Origin: Tannerellaceae bacterium
GTDB lineage: Bacteria; Bacteroidota; Bacteroidia; Bacteroidales; Tannerellaceae
NCBI GenBank assembly: GCA_020860805.1
Contig: JAJBTP010000007.1
Span: forward strand, 912 to 8,748
DNA length: 7,837 bases
Reading direction: 5' to 3'
The notes beneath the pieces were generated by a model. It saw nothing but the letters and a program-made list of their open reading frames with translations, was not told the DNA's origin and searched no databases. The position numbers and the translations under genes are program-made. Position 1 is the stretch's first letter; each line of letters opens with the position of its first letter. Below are positions 1 through 7,103 of the stretch, piece after piece.

Positions 1-2246
1 ATATTATGCTGGGGATTATTTCGGATATGAGTTTTCAGCATAATGGGATAAAAGATCAATGTGCCGGTTATAAATTCGGACAATATGTGCGTAAAACCGG
101 ATTGATAATTCCATTTGTACTGGAATCATCCGAATCTGCGAATGTGATATATGCAAAGGAACTGAATGCTTCTTTTATTGATAAGAATTCAAAGAGTTAT
201 CCGCAGGATTTGAGAAAGAAAATCATGGAACGTTTTGGTTTTGGTGATTTTGTTATTCTTAATCCACATACCAAAGAGGAGATTATGCGGATCAAAGATT
301 TGAAAGATTTACAAAGAAAAGTATTTGATATTCCGGATGATTCGCTGGTGTACCATCTTTCACGGAATCATTTTTCACGTTTCTTTTATTCCCGTGCGAT
401 GTTTCCTCCTGCCGAGATTCTGAAACAGGTAGATGTGAGTGATTATACGGATATGGATGAAGCCCGTAAACTGATATTTGACCTGATTGTGGAATACCGG
501 CGGATGAAGAATACGGGGGTTGTGGCTGTATATCAGAAAGAACGGTTTGATGAATACAGTAACTTTGCGCGTATCGGAAATGGTTCGCTGGGAGGCAAAG
601 GGAGAGGTCTTGCTTTTATCGGTGCTATGGTAAAAAGAAACCGGGAGTTGAATAAAGAAAATTTTCTGGTGACTATTCCTAAAACTGTTGTTATATCTAC
701 CGATATCTTCGATGAGTTTATGGAAACCAACGACCTTTACCCGATTGCTTTAATGGATACGGAAGACAGTGGTATCCTCCGTTATTTTTTACACGCTTCT
801 TTGCCTTCGTCGCTTATTGAAGATTTGATGGCCTTTTTCGAAGTGGTAAAAGGCCCGTTGGCTATCCGGTCTTCCAGTTTGCTGGAGGATTCACATTATC
901 AGCCATTTGCCGGTATTTATTCAACCTATATGGTGCCTAAAGTAGAGGATAAATACGAAATGCTGAGAATGGTGAGTGATGCTATCAAAGCAGTATATGC
1001 TTCTGTATTTTATAAAGATAGCAAGGCTTATATGACGGCTACATCCAATCTGATAGATCAGGAAAAAATGGCAATCGTTTTGCAGGAAGTAGTCGGTTCG
1101 CCGTATGGAACTCATTTTTACCCGACTATATCCGGTGTAGCCCGCTCGCTAAATTTTTATCCGATAGGCAATGAAAAGGCAGAAGATGGAATTGCTAATA
1201 TTGCTTTGGGATTAGGAAAGTACATCGTTGACGGAGGGCTAACCTTGCGTTTCTCACCAAGACATCCACACAATATCCTCCAGATGAGTACTATGGATTT
1301 TGCGTTGCGTGAAACACAAACCCGTTATTATGCGCTGGATTTGGAAAACCAGACGGAACAGTTCTCGGTTGATGATTCTTTTAACCTGTTAAGGTTAGGA
1401 TTGAAAGAGGCTGAGGCAGAAGGGTCTTTGAAATTTATCGTATCTACCTTCGACCCCTATGACCAGATTATACGGGATGGGTATTATCCGGGTGGCCGCA
1501 AAATTATATCTTTTGTCAATATCCTTCAGCACGAAGTCTTTCCATTAGCCCAGACCTTGGATCAGCTGTTGCAGATAGGCCAGAATGAAATGGCACGTCC
1601 GGTAGAGATTGAGTTTGCAGTTAATATCCATCCGGATAATCCAAAGATGGCGACTTTTTATATTTTGCAGATTCGCCCGATTGTGGATAATAAAGAAGTT
1701 ATGGATGAAGACCTGACACAGGTAGAACAAAAAGATGCGATTCTTCTTTCAGATAGTGTATTAGGACATGGAATCGTCTCGGATGTACATGATATTTTAT
1801 ATGTGAAATCCGGAGCTTTTAATTCTTCCCATAACCAACTTATTGCCTATGAAATAGAGAAGATAAACCGTCAGTTTACCGAAATAACTGCTAATTATGC
1901 GCTTGTAGGTCCCGGTCGTTGGGGGAGTAGTGACCATTGGTTAGGTATCCCTGTAAAGTGGCCTCATATCAGTAATGCGCGTGTAATTGTAGAATGTGGT
2001 CTGGAAAATTACCGTATAGATCCAAGCCAGGGAACACATTTTTTTCAGAATCTCACCTCCTTCGGTGTAGGATATTTTACGATTAACCCCTTTAAAAATG
2101 ATGGCTGGTTTGATGAAGCCTATTTAAACTCTTTACCTGCGGTCCAGGAAACCGAATATTTGCGGCATGTCCGGTTTGAAAAGCCGGTTATTATCAAAAT
2201 GGATGGAAAGAAAAGTTTGGGAGTAGTCTTAAAACCTGAAGAATAA
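1..2246 (+). CDS. PEP/pyruvate-binding (PPDK N-terminal domain) protein with N-terminal receiver-like region, 5' partial
   Basis: The frame is open to the left edge, so the first ATG (position 6) is probably internal and the true start lies outside. Residue numbers count from that ATG. Residues 1-75 resemble the second half of a CheY-like receiver: D7 at the end of a hydrophobic strand (GIISDM), S41/S42 after IPFVLE, and K60 in FIDKNSK, in receiver-like order and spacing. Residues about 185-560 are a PPDK_N ATP-grasp-like domain: GNGSLGGKGRGLAF (191-204), LAIRSSSLLEDS (285-296), FAGIYSTY (301-308), and the closing FYILQIRPIV (551-560). Complete PEP synthases then carry a phosphohistidine swivelling domain (GGxxSHxAI) and a PEP-binding barrel. 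Neither is visible. Instead there is a C-terminal part of about 185 residues with YALVGPGRWGSSDHWLGIPV (631-650) and SQGTHFFQ (674-681). The domain could still transfer a phosphoryl group to a separate partner, but the substrate is unknown. Calling it PEP synthase would overstate the evidence. Confidence 0.88.
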   Translation, partial: IMLGIISDMSFQHNGIKDQCAGYKFGQYVRKTGLIIPFVLESSESANVIYAKELNASFIDKNSKSYPQDLRKKIMERFGFGDFVILNPHTKEEIMRIKDLKDLQRKVFDIPDDSLVYHLSRNHFSRFFYSRAMFPPAEILKQVDVSDYTDMDEARKLIFDLIVEYRRMKNTGVVAVYQKERFDEYSNFARIGNGSLGGKGRGLAFIGAMVKRNRELNKENFLVTIPKTVVISTDIFDEFMETNDLYPIALMDTEDSGILRYFLHASLPSSLIEDLMAFFEVVKGPLAIRSSSLLEDSHYQPFAGIYSTYMVPKVEDKYEMLRMVSDAIKAVYASVFYKDSKAYMTATSNLIDQEKMAIVLQEVVGSPYGTHFYPTISGVARSLNFYPIGNEKAEDGIANIALGLGKYIVDGGLTLRFSPRHPHNILQMSTMDFALRETQTRYYALDLENQTEQFSVDDSFNLLRLGLKEAEAEGSLKFIVSTFDPYDQIIRDGYYPGGRKIISFVNILQHEVFPLAQTLDQLLQIGQNEMARPVEIEFAVNIHPDNPKMATFYILQIRPIVDNKEVMDEDLTQVEQKDAILLSDSVLGHGIVSDVHDILYVKSGAFNSSHNQLIAYEIEKINRQFTEITANYALVGPGRWGSSDHWLGIPVKWPHISNARVIVECGLENYRIDPSQGTHFFQNLTSFGVGYFTINPFKNDGWFDEAYLNSLPAVQETEYLRHVRFEKPVIIKMDGKKSLGVVLKPEE

Positions 2247-2255
2247 ATGTAAGAA

Positions 2256-2291
2256 ATGCCCCAACATTTACGTATGGGGCATCTCTTTTTT
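2256..2291 (+). terminator. Rho-independent terminator after the PPDK_N gene, possibly bidirectional
   Basis: A perfect 8-bp stem, ATGCCCCA (2256-2263) with TGGGGCAT (2275-2282), encloses an 11-nt loop and is followed by CTC and a six-T run (2286-2291). It starts 9 nt after the PPDK_N stop. The convergent phosphoesterase stop is at 2297, so the stem also lies just past that operon's end. Read on the minus strand the downstream T-tract is weaker and interrupted, so termination in that direction is plausible but less certain. Confidence 0.85.
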
Positions 2292-2296
2292 ATCTT

Positions 2297-3289
2297 TTAC
2301 TTCTTCAAAAAGTCTTCCGGGAATCTTACTTCGTTTATAATTTGATCACCTTTTAACCGGATCCAGGTCCTGAATCCGGGTTTGTTTTCTGTCAGCTCGA
2401 TTACCCGTGCTCCGTTTCCATCCGGTAAATTATTATATACGGTATCTCCTCCTGTATACCGCCCGTAAGCTAATAAGATACCTTTCCAGTTTACTACATA
2501 GTCACAGTCATGATCGTGTCCTACAAACATTCCCAGTATGCCCCCTTTTTCCTTCATCGAGGCAAATAAGCCTGAGTTTAGTTCAGGTGCACAGGCTTTT
2601 TCTTTGCGGGTTCCTATCAGAATAGCGTTTTCATCGGATGCAGCCTGGTTGTATTCCGGTAGAGGAATATGGAAAAAAGCAAGGGAAGGGATAGGAGTGC
2701 CTCCATTTGATTCGGTGTATTTCCGGCTATTATCCCGGTACTATTGTATCTGGTCAAATTTGATGTAATCGTATCCTTTTATTCCTTCGATGGTAGAGTA
2801 GGCGTGTGAGTCAAAAACGTATAGAATAAATGCCTCTTTGTTGGTACCGGCAGCATATAAAGGCAGGATGAAATTACTAACGCCAGAAAGACCTGCTACC
2901 GTAGACGTATAGTTACAAGGAATATCTTTGGTAACATCGAATAGTTCTTTTCGTGTCAGTTTGTGTTCATCATCATGATTACCGAATGTAATAGCGAAGG
3001 GAGTTTTATATTGTGACACTGTTTCCAGCACACGACGCATCCCCATAGAGGCATCTCCACCGTAAATGATATCCCCGGTAAAAATAACCAGGTCAGGCGT
3101 TTCTTTTGCCAAAACTTCTTTTATTCTTTCCAACGCAACATCCGAACGGCTATCTCCGTGGATATAATGGACATCCGTAAACTGTACAATTTTAAAATGC
3201 CCGTCCCTGTTAAACTTTAAAGGTGTGTTTTGTGCGTACCCTGTCATAGATAGTAATAATCCGATTAGAATAATAATAGATTTGTTCAT
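2297..3289 (-). pseudogene. Exported calcineurin-like metallophosphoesterase interrupted by one in-frame TAG
   Basis: The frame from the ATG at 3289 to the TAA at 2297-2299 has 330 codons before the final stop, with a single internal TAG at codon 183 (2741-2743). Residues 1-20 form a signal peptide (MNKSIIILIGLLLSMTGYAQ), so the intact protein would be exported, perhaps to the periplasm. Metal-ligand motifs lie on both sides of the stop. Before it are FTDVH (D39, H41), TGD (G72-D73) and GNHD (103-106). After it are FFH (H207) and GHDH (257-260). The 182-aa product made up to the stop therefore lacks the last ligands and should be inactive. The sequence runs FDQIQ-stop-YRDNS, where relatives, as I recall them, have Trp, so a TGG to TAG transition is the simplest explanation. 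An 86-codon ORF beginning at ATG 2557 is the tail of this gene, not a separate gene. It lies 30 nt after the nucleotidyltransferase and is the last gene of the operon. Readthrough or a sequencing error cannot be excluded. Confidence 0.85.
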
Positions 3290-3319
3290 GGTAACTAAAA
3301 ATTTGTATTGTGTTTTTTA

Positions 3320-4057
3320 TTAAAGCCATTTTTTCAGAAACTCTTCAGCCTGAGCCAATGTTTCCGGTTTCCCTATATCCATTAATTGTAAGTTATCAGC
3401 AGCATATGCCTGAATCGTAGCTTTAGCACAAACCGCCAGATAGAAATTGATGATAGAAAATTTACCGGTCCACTCTTCCATCCATTCAAAGATTTGGGGA
3501 GACATGACGTGAATACCTCCAAAAGCATATTCGCTGTATTTCTCGGGGTCGAAATCCGGGTAATGCGATTTTACTTCACCTGTTTCCCGGTTTCTCCATC
3601 CACATAATTCGTTCTCTTTATTGAATAACAGATAGCGCGAGGTTTCTCTTTTATTCACCAGTAAAGTGGCCAACGCATTGGTATTTATATGCTGTTGATA
3701 TATCTCTTTTAAGTCAACATTTGAAAGAATATCTGTATTATGTACCAGGAAGGGTTCATTGCCCTGCAGAAATTGTGCAGCCAGTTTTATCCCGCCACCG
3801 GTATCCAGGAGATAATTTCGCTCGTCTGAAATCTGAATGTTTACTCCAAACTGATTATTTACTTCAATGAAATCAATAATCTGATCAGCCAGATGGTGTA
3901 CATTAATAATAATATCCGTGAAACCGGCTGTCTTTAATTTCCGTATGACATGCCCGAGCATAGGTTCTCCATTAACAGGAATAAGTGCTTTAGGAGTAGT
4001 GTCGGTTAGAGGTTTTAGCCGGTTACCTAAACCGGCTGCAAAAATCATCGCTTTCAT
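3320..4057 (-). CDS. MurU-like sugar-1-phosphate nucleotidyltransferase
   Basis: This is a 245-aa cytosolic protein of the NTP_transferase (GT-A fold) family, which joins a sugar-1-phosphate to an NTP to give an NDP-sugar and pyrophosphate. The N-terminus has the nucleotide-binding signature FAAGLGNRLKPLTDTTPKAL (residues 6-25, with R13 and K23). LDTGGG (84-89) fits the base/sugar-binding loop, HNTDI (106-110) supplies the likely metal-binding D109, and DIGKPE (227-232) supplies a second aspartate. The length fits the short MurU class, which lacks the C-terminal hexapeptide-repeat domain of GlmU. Its ATG overlaps the TGA of the RapZ-like gene (ATGA, 4054-4057), which implies translational coupling. 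Together with the kinase upstream, the best guess is MurNAc-1-phosphate uridylyltransferase (MurU). The sugar and nucleotide cannot be read from sequence alone; a mannose- or glucose-1-phosphate enzyme is the main alternative. Confidence 0.9.
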   Translation of the reverse strand: MKAMIFAAGLGNRLKPLTDTTPKALIPVNGEPMLGHVIRKLKTAGFTDIIINVHHLADQIIDFIEVNNQFGVNIQISDERNYLLDTGGGIKLAAQFLQGNEPFLVHNTDILSNVDLKEIYQQHINTNALATLLVNKRETSRYLLFNKENELCGWRNRETGEVKSHYPDFDPEKYSEYAFGGIHVMSPQIFEWMEEWTGKFSIINFYLAVCAKATIQAYAADNLQLMDIGKPETLAQAEEFLKKWL

Positions 4058-4470
4058 ACAATAGAGTTAAATAGTTCGGTAATGTTTTGTTCGCGGTGAA
4101 TTAGTTTGATATCCACGTTTTTATATGTATTATGTAGGTGTTCAGCCAGCTGTTGAGCCGAGTAGACAGAGCGGTGCTGTCCTCCTGTACATCCGAAACC
4201 AACCGTAAGGTGGGTAAAATCTCTTTCCAGATAACGATTGACGGAGGATTCTATTAACTGGTAGACTTGCGTCAGGAAAGTAGTAATCTCACCATCTTCT
4301 TCCAGAAATTGAATCACCTCTTTGTCCCGGCCTGTTAAAGACTTATACTTTTCGTATCTGCCCGGATTATGGATGGCCCGGCAATCAAAGATAAACCCAC
4401 CTCCGTTTCCGGAAGTATCTTCCGGAAGCCCCTTTTTATAGGAGAAACTATATATCGTTATCGTTAGCAT
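4054..4470 (-). CDS. Stand-alone RapZ C-terminal domain protein
   Basis: This 138-aa protein corresponds to the C-terminal domain of RapZ (YvcJ family) without the N-terminal P-loop ATPase domain. Visible signatures are YSFSYKKGLP (residues 7-16), FDCRAIHNPG (28-37) and the hallmark GCTGGQHRSV (93-102). In enterobacterial RapZ this domain binds glucosamine-6-phosphate and the GlmY/GlmZ small RNAs, and so controls GlmS. Those RNAs are not expected in Bacteroidota, so ligand sensing is the more likely conserved role here (inference). The gene starts 5 nt after the kinase stop and ends in a 4-nt overlap with the nucleotidyltransferase start, so the three are almost certainly co-translated. In some Bacteroidota, as I recall, the kinase and this domain form one polypeptide. 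Here they are in different frames, with a stop and a good ATG between them, which reads as a natural split rather than damage. Confidence 0.9.
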   Translation of the reverse strand: MLTITIYSFSYKKGLPEDTSGNGGGFIFDCRAIHNPGRYEKYKSLTGRDKEVIQFLEEDGEITTFLTQVYQLIESSVNRYLERDFTHLTVGFGCTGGQHRSVYSAQQLAEHLHNTYKNVDIKLIHREQNITELFNSIV

Positions 4471-4475
4471 ATGTC

Positions 4476-5483
4476 TTATTTGTTCGGATTGAAATCAATT
4501 TCAGTTAGTTGGGAAAGTATGGCATGCAGATATTCCGGACCCGGAAAATTAGTATGCAAAAGCTCCTTAAGATTAGCCAGGGCAAAAGGAATGCTTTGAA
4601 TAAAATGGCTCTTTTTCTCAAATAACCCCCGGAATCCGTAGGCTCCTAATACTTGTAAGGTTCTGAATAAAACGAATAACCGGAGTTGCTTTTTGAATTC
4701 CTCACTGTTAACAGGTGTATGATGCCGGAGTTCCTGTAAATAGGACTCAATTAATTCTTCCCGCAGGTTCTCCGGGAAATTGGCTTTCGCCTGCCATAAG
4801 AAAGAAGCCAGATCATAATAGACAGGTCCTTTACGCCCTCCCTGGAAATCGATCAGAAACAGTTCATTTTCTTTGATCATTATATTACGGGATTGGAAAT
4901 CGCGATACATAAACGTATCAAATGAATCCTGCAATAACATTTCACCCAGTTTCCCGAAGTCATCTTCCAGCTTATCTTCCTGAAACTCTACTCCACTAAT
5001 TTTCAGGAAATAGTATTTAAAGTAATTCAAGTCCCAGAAAACAGAACGTTGATTGAATGCCGGTTGTGGATAGCATTGGCTATAATCCAATCCCTTACAC
5101 CCTGCAAACTGGATAGCCGGGAGAAGTTTTATAGCTTTATGAAGAAGTTCTTTTTCAGAAACGGTAAAGGTATCGGTATTTCGTCCGTGGCTGATTTCAT
5201 CAAACAGTATACCATCCCCTAAGTCTTCCTGTAAATAGAATTGTTTGTCCGGAGAATAATTATACACCTCAGGGACAGGCAATCCGTTTTGTTTGAAAAA
5301 AGAAGAAAGATAAATAAAGGCATTATTTTCCTCACAGGAAGTTCCATGTACACCTATAACCGTAGGATTACCGTACAAACGGAAGTACTTCCTGTTAGAG
5401 CCTGCAGCTGAAAGAAGTTCTGTTTTTACAGGAATAGAGCCGGTTAGAGTATGGTACAAATTATTTATCTCTTCTGGTATCAT
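4476..5483 (-). CDS. AmgK-like aminoglycoside phosphotransferase-family sugar kinase
   Basis: This 335-aa protein is a cytosolic APH/choline-kinase-fold kinase. AGSNRKYFRL (residues 27-36) matches the N-lobe ATP-binding loop of AmgK-type kinases. The Brenner region is MYRDFQSRNIMI (192-203), with catalytic base D195 and N200, and IDFQGGRKGP (211-220) provides Mg-binding D212. D224 in YYDLASF is the usual structural aspartate. The His normally found two residues before the catalytic Asp is Tyr193. AmgK phosphorylates the anomeric hydroxyl of MurNAc/GlcNAc, and its product is used by MurU; a MurU-like gene two places downstream supports the same role here. It is the first gene of the operon, with its promoter about 30 nt upstream and an inferred leader of only about 20 nt. 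Resistance to aminoglycosides is not suggested. The substrate is inferred from neighbours, and another sugar is possible. Confidence 0.88.
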   Translation of the reverse strand: MIPEEINNLYHTLTGSIPVKTELLSAAGSNRKYFRLYGNPTVIGVHGTSCEENNAFIYLSSFFKQNGLPVPEVYNYSPDKQFYLQEDLGDGILFDEISHGRNTDTFTVSEKELLHKAIKLLPAIQFAGCKGLDYSQCYPQPAFNQRSVFWDLNYFKYYFLKISGVEFQEDKLEDDFGKLGEMLLQDSFDTFMYRDFQSRNIMIKENELFLIDFQGGRKGPVYYDLASFLWQAKANFPENLREELIESYLQELRHHTPVNSEEFKKQLRLFVLFRTLQVLGAYGFRGLFEKKSHFIQSIPFALANLKELLHTNFPGPEYLHAILSQLTEIDFNPNK

Positions 5484-5510
5484 TCTATTAAAGTATTCAC
5501 AATGCAGCTA

Positions 5511-5541
5511 CGAAGGTAAGGTTAAATTGATAATTCGCAAT
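5511..5541 (-). promoter_or_regulatory. Bacteroidota-type promoter of the kinase operon
   Basis: On the minus strand the -7 box is TACCTTCG (5518-5511), and 19 nt upstream lies ATTG (5541-5538). The Bacteroidota primary sigma consensus is TTTG-N19-21-TAnnTTTG, so each box has one mismatch and the spacing fits. Transcription should begin near 5504, giving a leader of about 20 nt before the kinase ATG. The upstream half lies inside an AATT-rich heptad tract. Confidence 0.65.
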
Positions 5542-5556
5542 TGACAATTAATAATT
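5529..5556. repeat. Degenerate AATT heptad repeat upstream of the kinase operon
   Basis: Four adjacent 7-nt units can be read on the plus strand: GATAATT, CGCAATT, GACAATT and AATAATT. All end in AATT. The 10-mer AATTGACAAT occurs here (5539-5548) and again at 5667-5676, just past gdhA. The tract overlaps the -33 box of the operon promoter. It may be an upstream A/T-rich promoter element or simply a short intergenic repeat. Confidence 0.5.
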
Positions 5557-5590
5557 TTTCTCTTTTCCCGTTTTCCGGAACAGGTAGAGT

Positions 5591-5636
5591 GAGAGAAAAA
5601 GGAAAGGGCTATGCCTTATAAGTGGCATAACCCTTT
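5591..5636 (-). terminator. Rho-independent terminator of gdhA
   Basis: On the minus strand AAAGGGTTATGCC (5636-5624) pairs with GGCATAGCCCTTT (5615-5603) over 13 bp, with one G-U wobble, around an 8-nt loop. It is followed by CC, five T and a CTCTC tract (5602-5591). On the plus strand the same position would be a C-A mismatch, so the structure favours minus-strand transcripts. It begins 58 nt after the gdhA stop and ends about 50 nt before the operon promoter, insulating the two units. Confidence 0.88.
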
Positions 5637-5693
5637 CAAAAGATGATTATTAATATTTTAGCAATTAATTGACAATCGTATGTTGCAAATTAA

Positions 5694-7028
5694 TTAAAGT
5701 ACGCCCTGAGCCATCATCGCTTTGGCTACTTTCATAAAGCCTGCAATGTTAGCACCTTTTACATAGTTAACAGAGCCGTTAGCCTCTTTTCCGTATTTTA
5801 CCCACTGTTCGTGGATAGACTTCATAATGCTTTTTAGTTTTTCATCCACTTCTTCGCTTGTCCAGCTTAATTTCATAGCATTCTGAGTCATTTCCAGACC
5901 TGAAACAGATACTCCACCGGCGTTTGCTGCTTTACCCGGAGCATACAAAATATTAGCTTCAAGGAATGCGTCGATAGCTTCCGGAGTTGAAGGCATGTTA
6001 GCACCTTCCGAAACAGCGATACAACCGTTGGCTAATAATGTTTTTGCATCGTCGCCGTTCAATTCATTTTGTGTGGCACTTGGTAATGCGATATCACATT
6101 TTTCAGCCCATGGACGTCCGCCTTCTACATATTTACAGTTATATTTATCCGCATATTCTTTGATACGTCCGCGATACAGGTTTTTCAATTCCATTATGTA
6201 AGCCAGCTTTTCGCTGTCAATACCTTCCGGATCATAGATATAACCATTCGAGTCAGACATGGTTACTACTTTAGCTCCCAGGCTGATTAGTTTTTCAGTT
6301 GTATATTGTGCTACGTTTCCTGAACCGGATACGGTAACTACTTTTCCTTTGATATCAATGTTACGGGTTTTCAGCATTCCCAAAAGGAAATATACATTTC
6401 CATACCCTGTTGCTTCCGGACGGATTAATGAACCACCGAATTCAATTCCTTTACCTGTGAAAGTTCCGGTATTTTCGCGAGCCATTTTTTTATACATTCC
6501 ATACATGTAAGCAACTTCACGTCCGCCTACACCAATGTCACCCGCAGGAACATCTGTATCCGGGCCGATGTGGCGCCATAATTCCATGATAAATGCCTGG
6601 CAGAAACGCATGATTTCAGCATTGGATTTACCTTTTGGGTTGAAGTCTGAACCACCTTTACCACCACCCATCGGAAGTGTAGTCAGTGAGTTTTTGAAAG
6701 TCTGTTCGAAAGCCAGGAATTTAAGAATTGACTGGTTTACTGAAGCGTGGAAACGCATCCCTCCCTTATATGGGCCAATCGCGTTATTATGTTGTACACG
6801 GTAAGCCATGTTCGTATGTACCTGTCCTTTATCATCTGTCCATGTTACACGGAAAGAGAAAATACGATCCGGAATACAAAGACGTTCAATCAGGTTCGCT
6901 TTTTCGAATTCAGGATGTTCATTGTAAACTTCTTCAATAGATCCTAATACTTCAGCCACAGCCTGATGATATTCAGGTTCGTTGGGAAATCTTCTTTTTA
7001 AACCGTCTAAAACTTCGTTAGCTTTCAT
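5694..7028 (-). CDS. gdhA: Glutamate dehydrogenase (hexameric class)
   Basis: This 444-aa cytosolic enzyme interconverts 2-oxoglutarate plus ammonium and glutamate using NAD(P)H. Its length is the usual one for the bacterial hexameric family and it looks complete. PYKGGMRFH (residues 86-94) contains substrate-binding K88, K112 follows in EQTFKNS, and MGGGKGG (120-126) contains catalytic K124. PAGDIGVGGRE (161-171) contains the catalytic Asp. The Rossmann nucleotide-binding loop is SGSGNVAQ (234-241), and LPSATQNEL (315-323) and EGANMP (341-346) are also typical. The residues after the second strand (MSDSNG, 257-262) do not let me decide between NADPH and NADH; dual-cofactor GdhA is known in Bacteroides. 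The gene stands alone, with its own promoter and terminator, which fits nitrogen-responsive control independent of its neighbours (inference). The start fits the family N-terminus and follows the leader directly. Confidence 0.97.
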   Translation of the reverse strand: MKANEVLDGLKRRFPNEPEYHQAVAEVLGSIEEVYNEHPEFEKANLIERLCIPDRIFSFRVTWTDDKGQVHTNMAYRVQHNNAIGPYKGGMRFHASVNQSILKFLAFEQTFKNSLTTLPMGGGKGGSDFNPKGKSNAEIMRFCQAFIMELWRHIGPDTDVPAGDIGVGGREVAYMYGMYKKMARENTGTFTGKGIEFGGSLIRPEATGYGNVYFLLGMLKTRNIDIKGKVVTVSGSGNVAQYTTEKLISLGAKVVTMSDSNGYIYDPEGIDSEKLAYIMELKNLYRGRIKEYADKYNCKYVEGGRPWAEKCDIALPSATQNELNGDDAKTLLANGCIAVSEGANMPSTPEAIDAFLEANILYAPGKAANAGGVSVSGLEMTQNAMKLSWTSEEVDEKLKSIMKSIHEQWVKYGKEANGSVNYVKGANIAGFMKVAKAMMAQGVL

Positions 7029-7075
7029 TGATTTTATTATTTAGAATGTTATAAAATATTATACCAGATTGTTAC

Positions 7076-7093
7076 ACAGGTTCCGCAACCTAT
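7076..7093 (-). promoter_or_regulatory. Hairpin at the 5' end of the gdhA leader
   Basis: In the minus-strand RNA ATAGGTT pairs with AACCTGT around a GCGG loop, giving 7 bp with one G-U wobble. It begins about 4 nt after the predicted transcription start (near 7097), in a leader of about 69 nt that is otherwise A/U-rich. It may protect the 5' end of the message or bind a regulator. The leader is too short and simple for a riboswitch I can name. Confidence 0.45.
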
Positions 7094-7103
7094 TTGTGCG
7101 CTG

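Noticed and set aside
6..8. ATG at position 6 as the true start of the PPDK_N gene
   Set aside because: The frame is open to the window edge, and this ATG falls in the middle of a receiver-like strand just before its Asp, so an internal Met is far more likely.
533..1730. Minus-strand ORFs of 61-65 codons inside the PPDK_N gene
   Set aside because: They are shadows of the coding frame with no recognisable sequence or start signals.
2297..2557. A separate 86-aa gene
   Set aside because: It is in the same frame as the phosphoesterase, carries its GHDH motif and C-terminus, and has no start signal of its own; it is the tail of the interrupted gene.
2741..2743. Programmed recoding of TAG (for example as pyrrolysine) in the phosphoesterase
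   Set aside because: Pyrrolysine machinery is not expected in Bacteroidales, no special downstream structure was seen, TAG ends a neighbouring gene normally, and a single-base change from TGG is simpler.
2407..2768. Plus-strand ORFs of 72 and 76 codons opposite the phosphoesterase
   Set aside because: They are low-complexity translations (Ser/Leu-rich) with no family resemblance, antisense to a recognisable coding frame.
2297..3289. The phosphoesterase as a replacement for MupP (MurNAc-6-phosphate phosphatase) in the salvage pathway
   Set aside because: MupP is a cytosolic HAD-family enzyme, whereas this protein is calcineurin-like with a signal peptide, so it would not meet the cytosolic substrate.
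4470..4478. A frameshift splitting a kinase-RapZ fusion
   Set aside because: The kinase ends at TAA just before a well-placed ATG, the RapZ frame upstream is closed by TGA at 4495-4497, and both parts are complete at the junction; a natural gene split fits better, although fused relatives may exist.
5995..6947. Several plus-strand ORFs of 66-89 codons opposite gdhA
   Set aside because: They are antisense shadows of a strongly conserved gene, overlap one another in different frames, and show no motifs or promoter.
7029..7097. A riboswitch in the gdhA leader
   Set aside because: The leader is only about 69 nt, has one small hairpin, and shows no glutamine- or ammonium-riboswitch motif that I can recognise.
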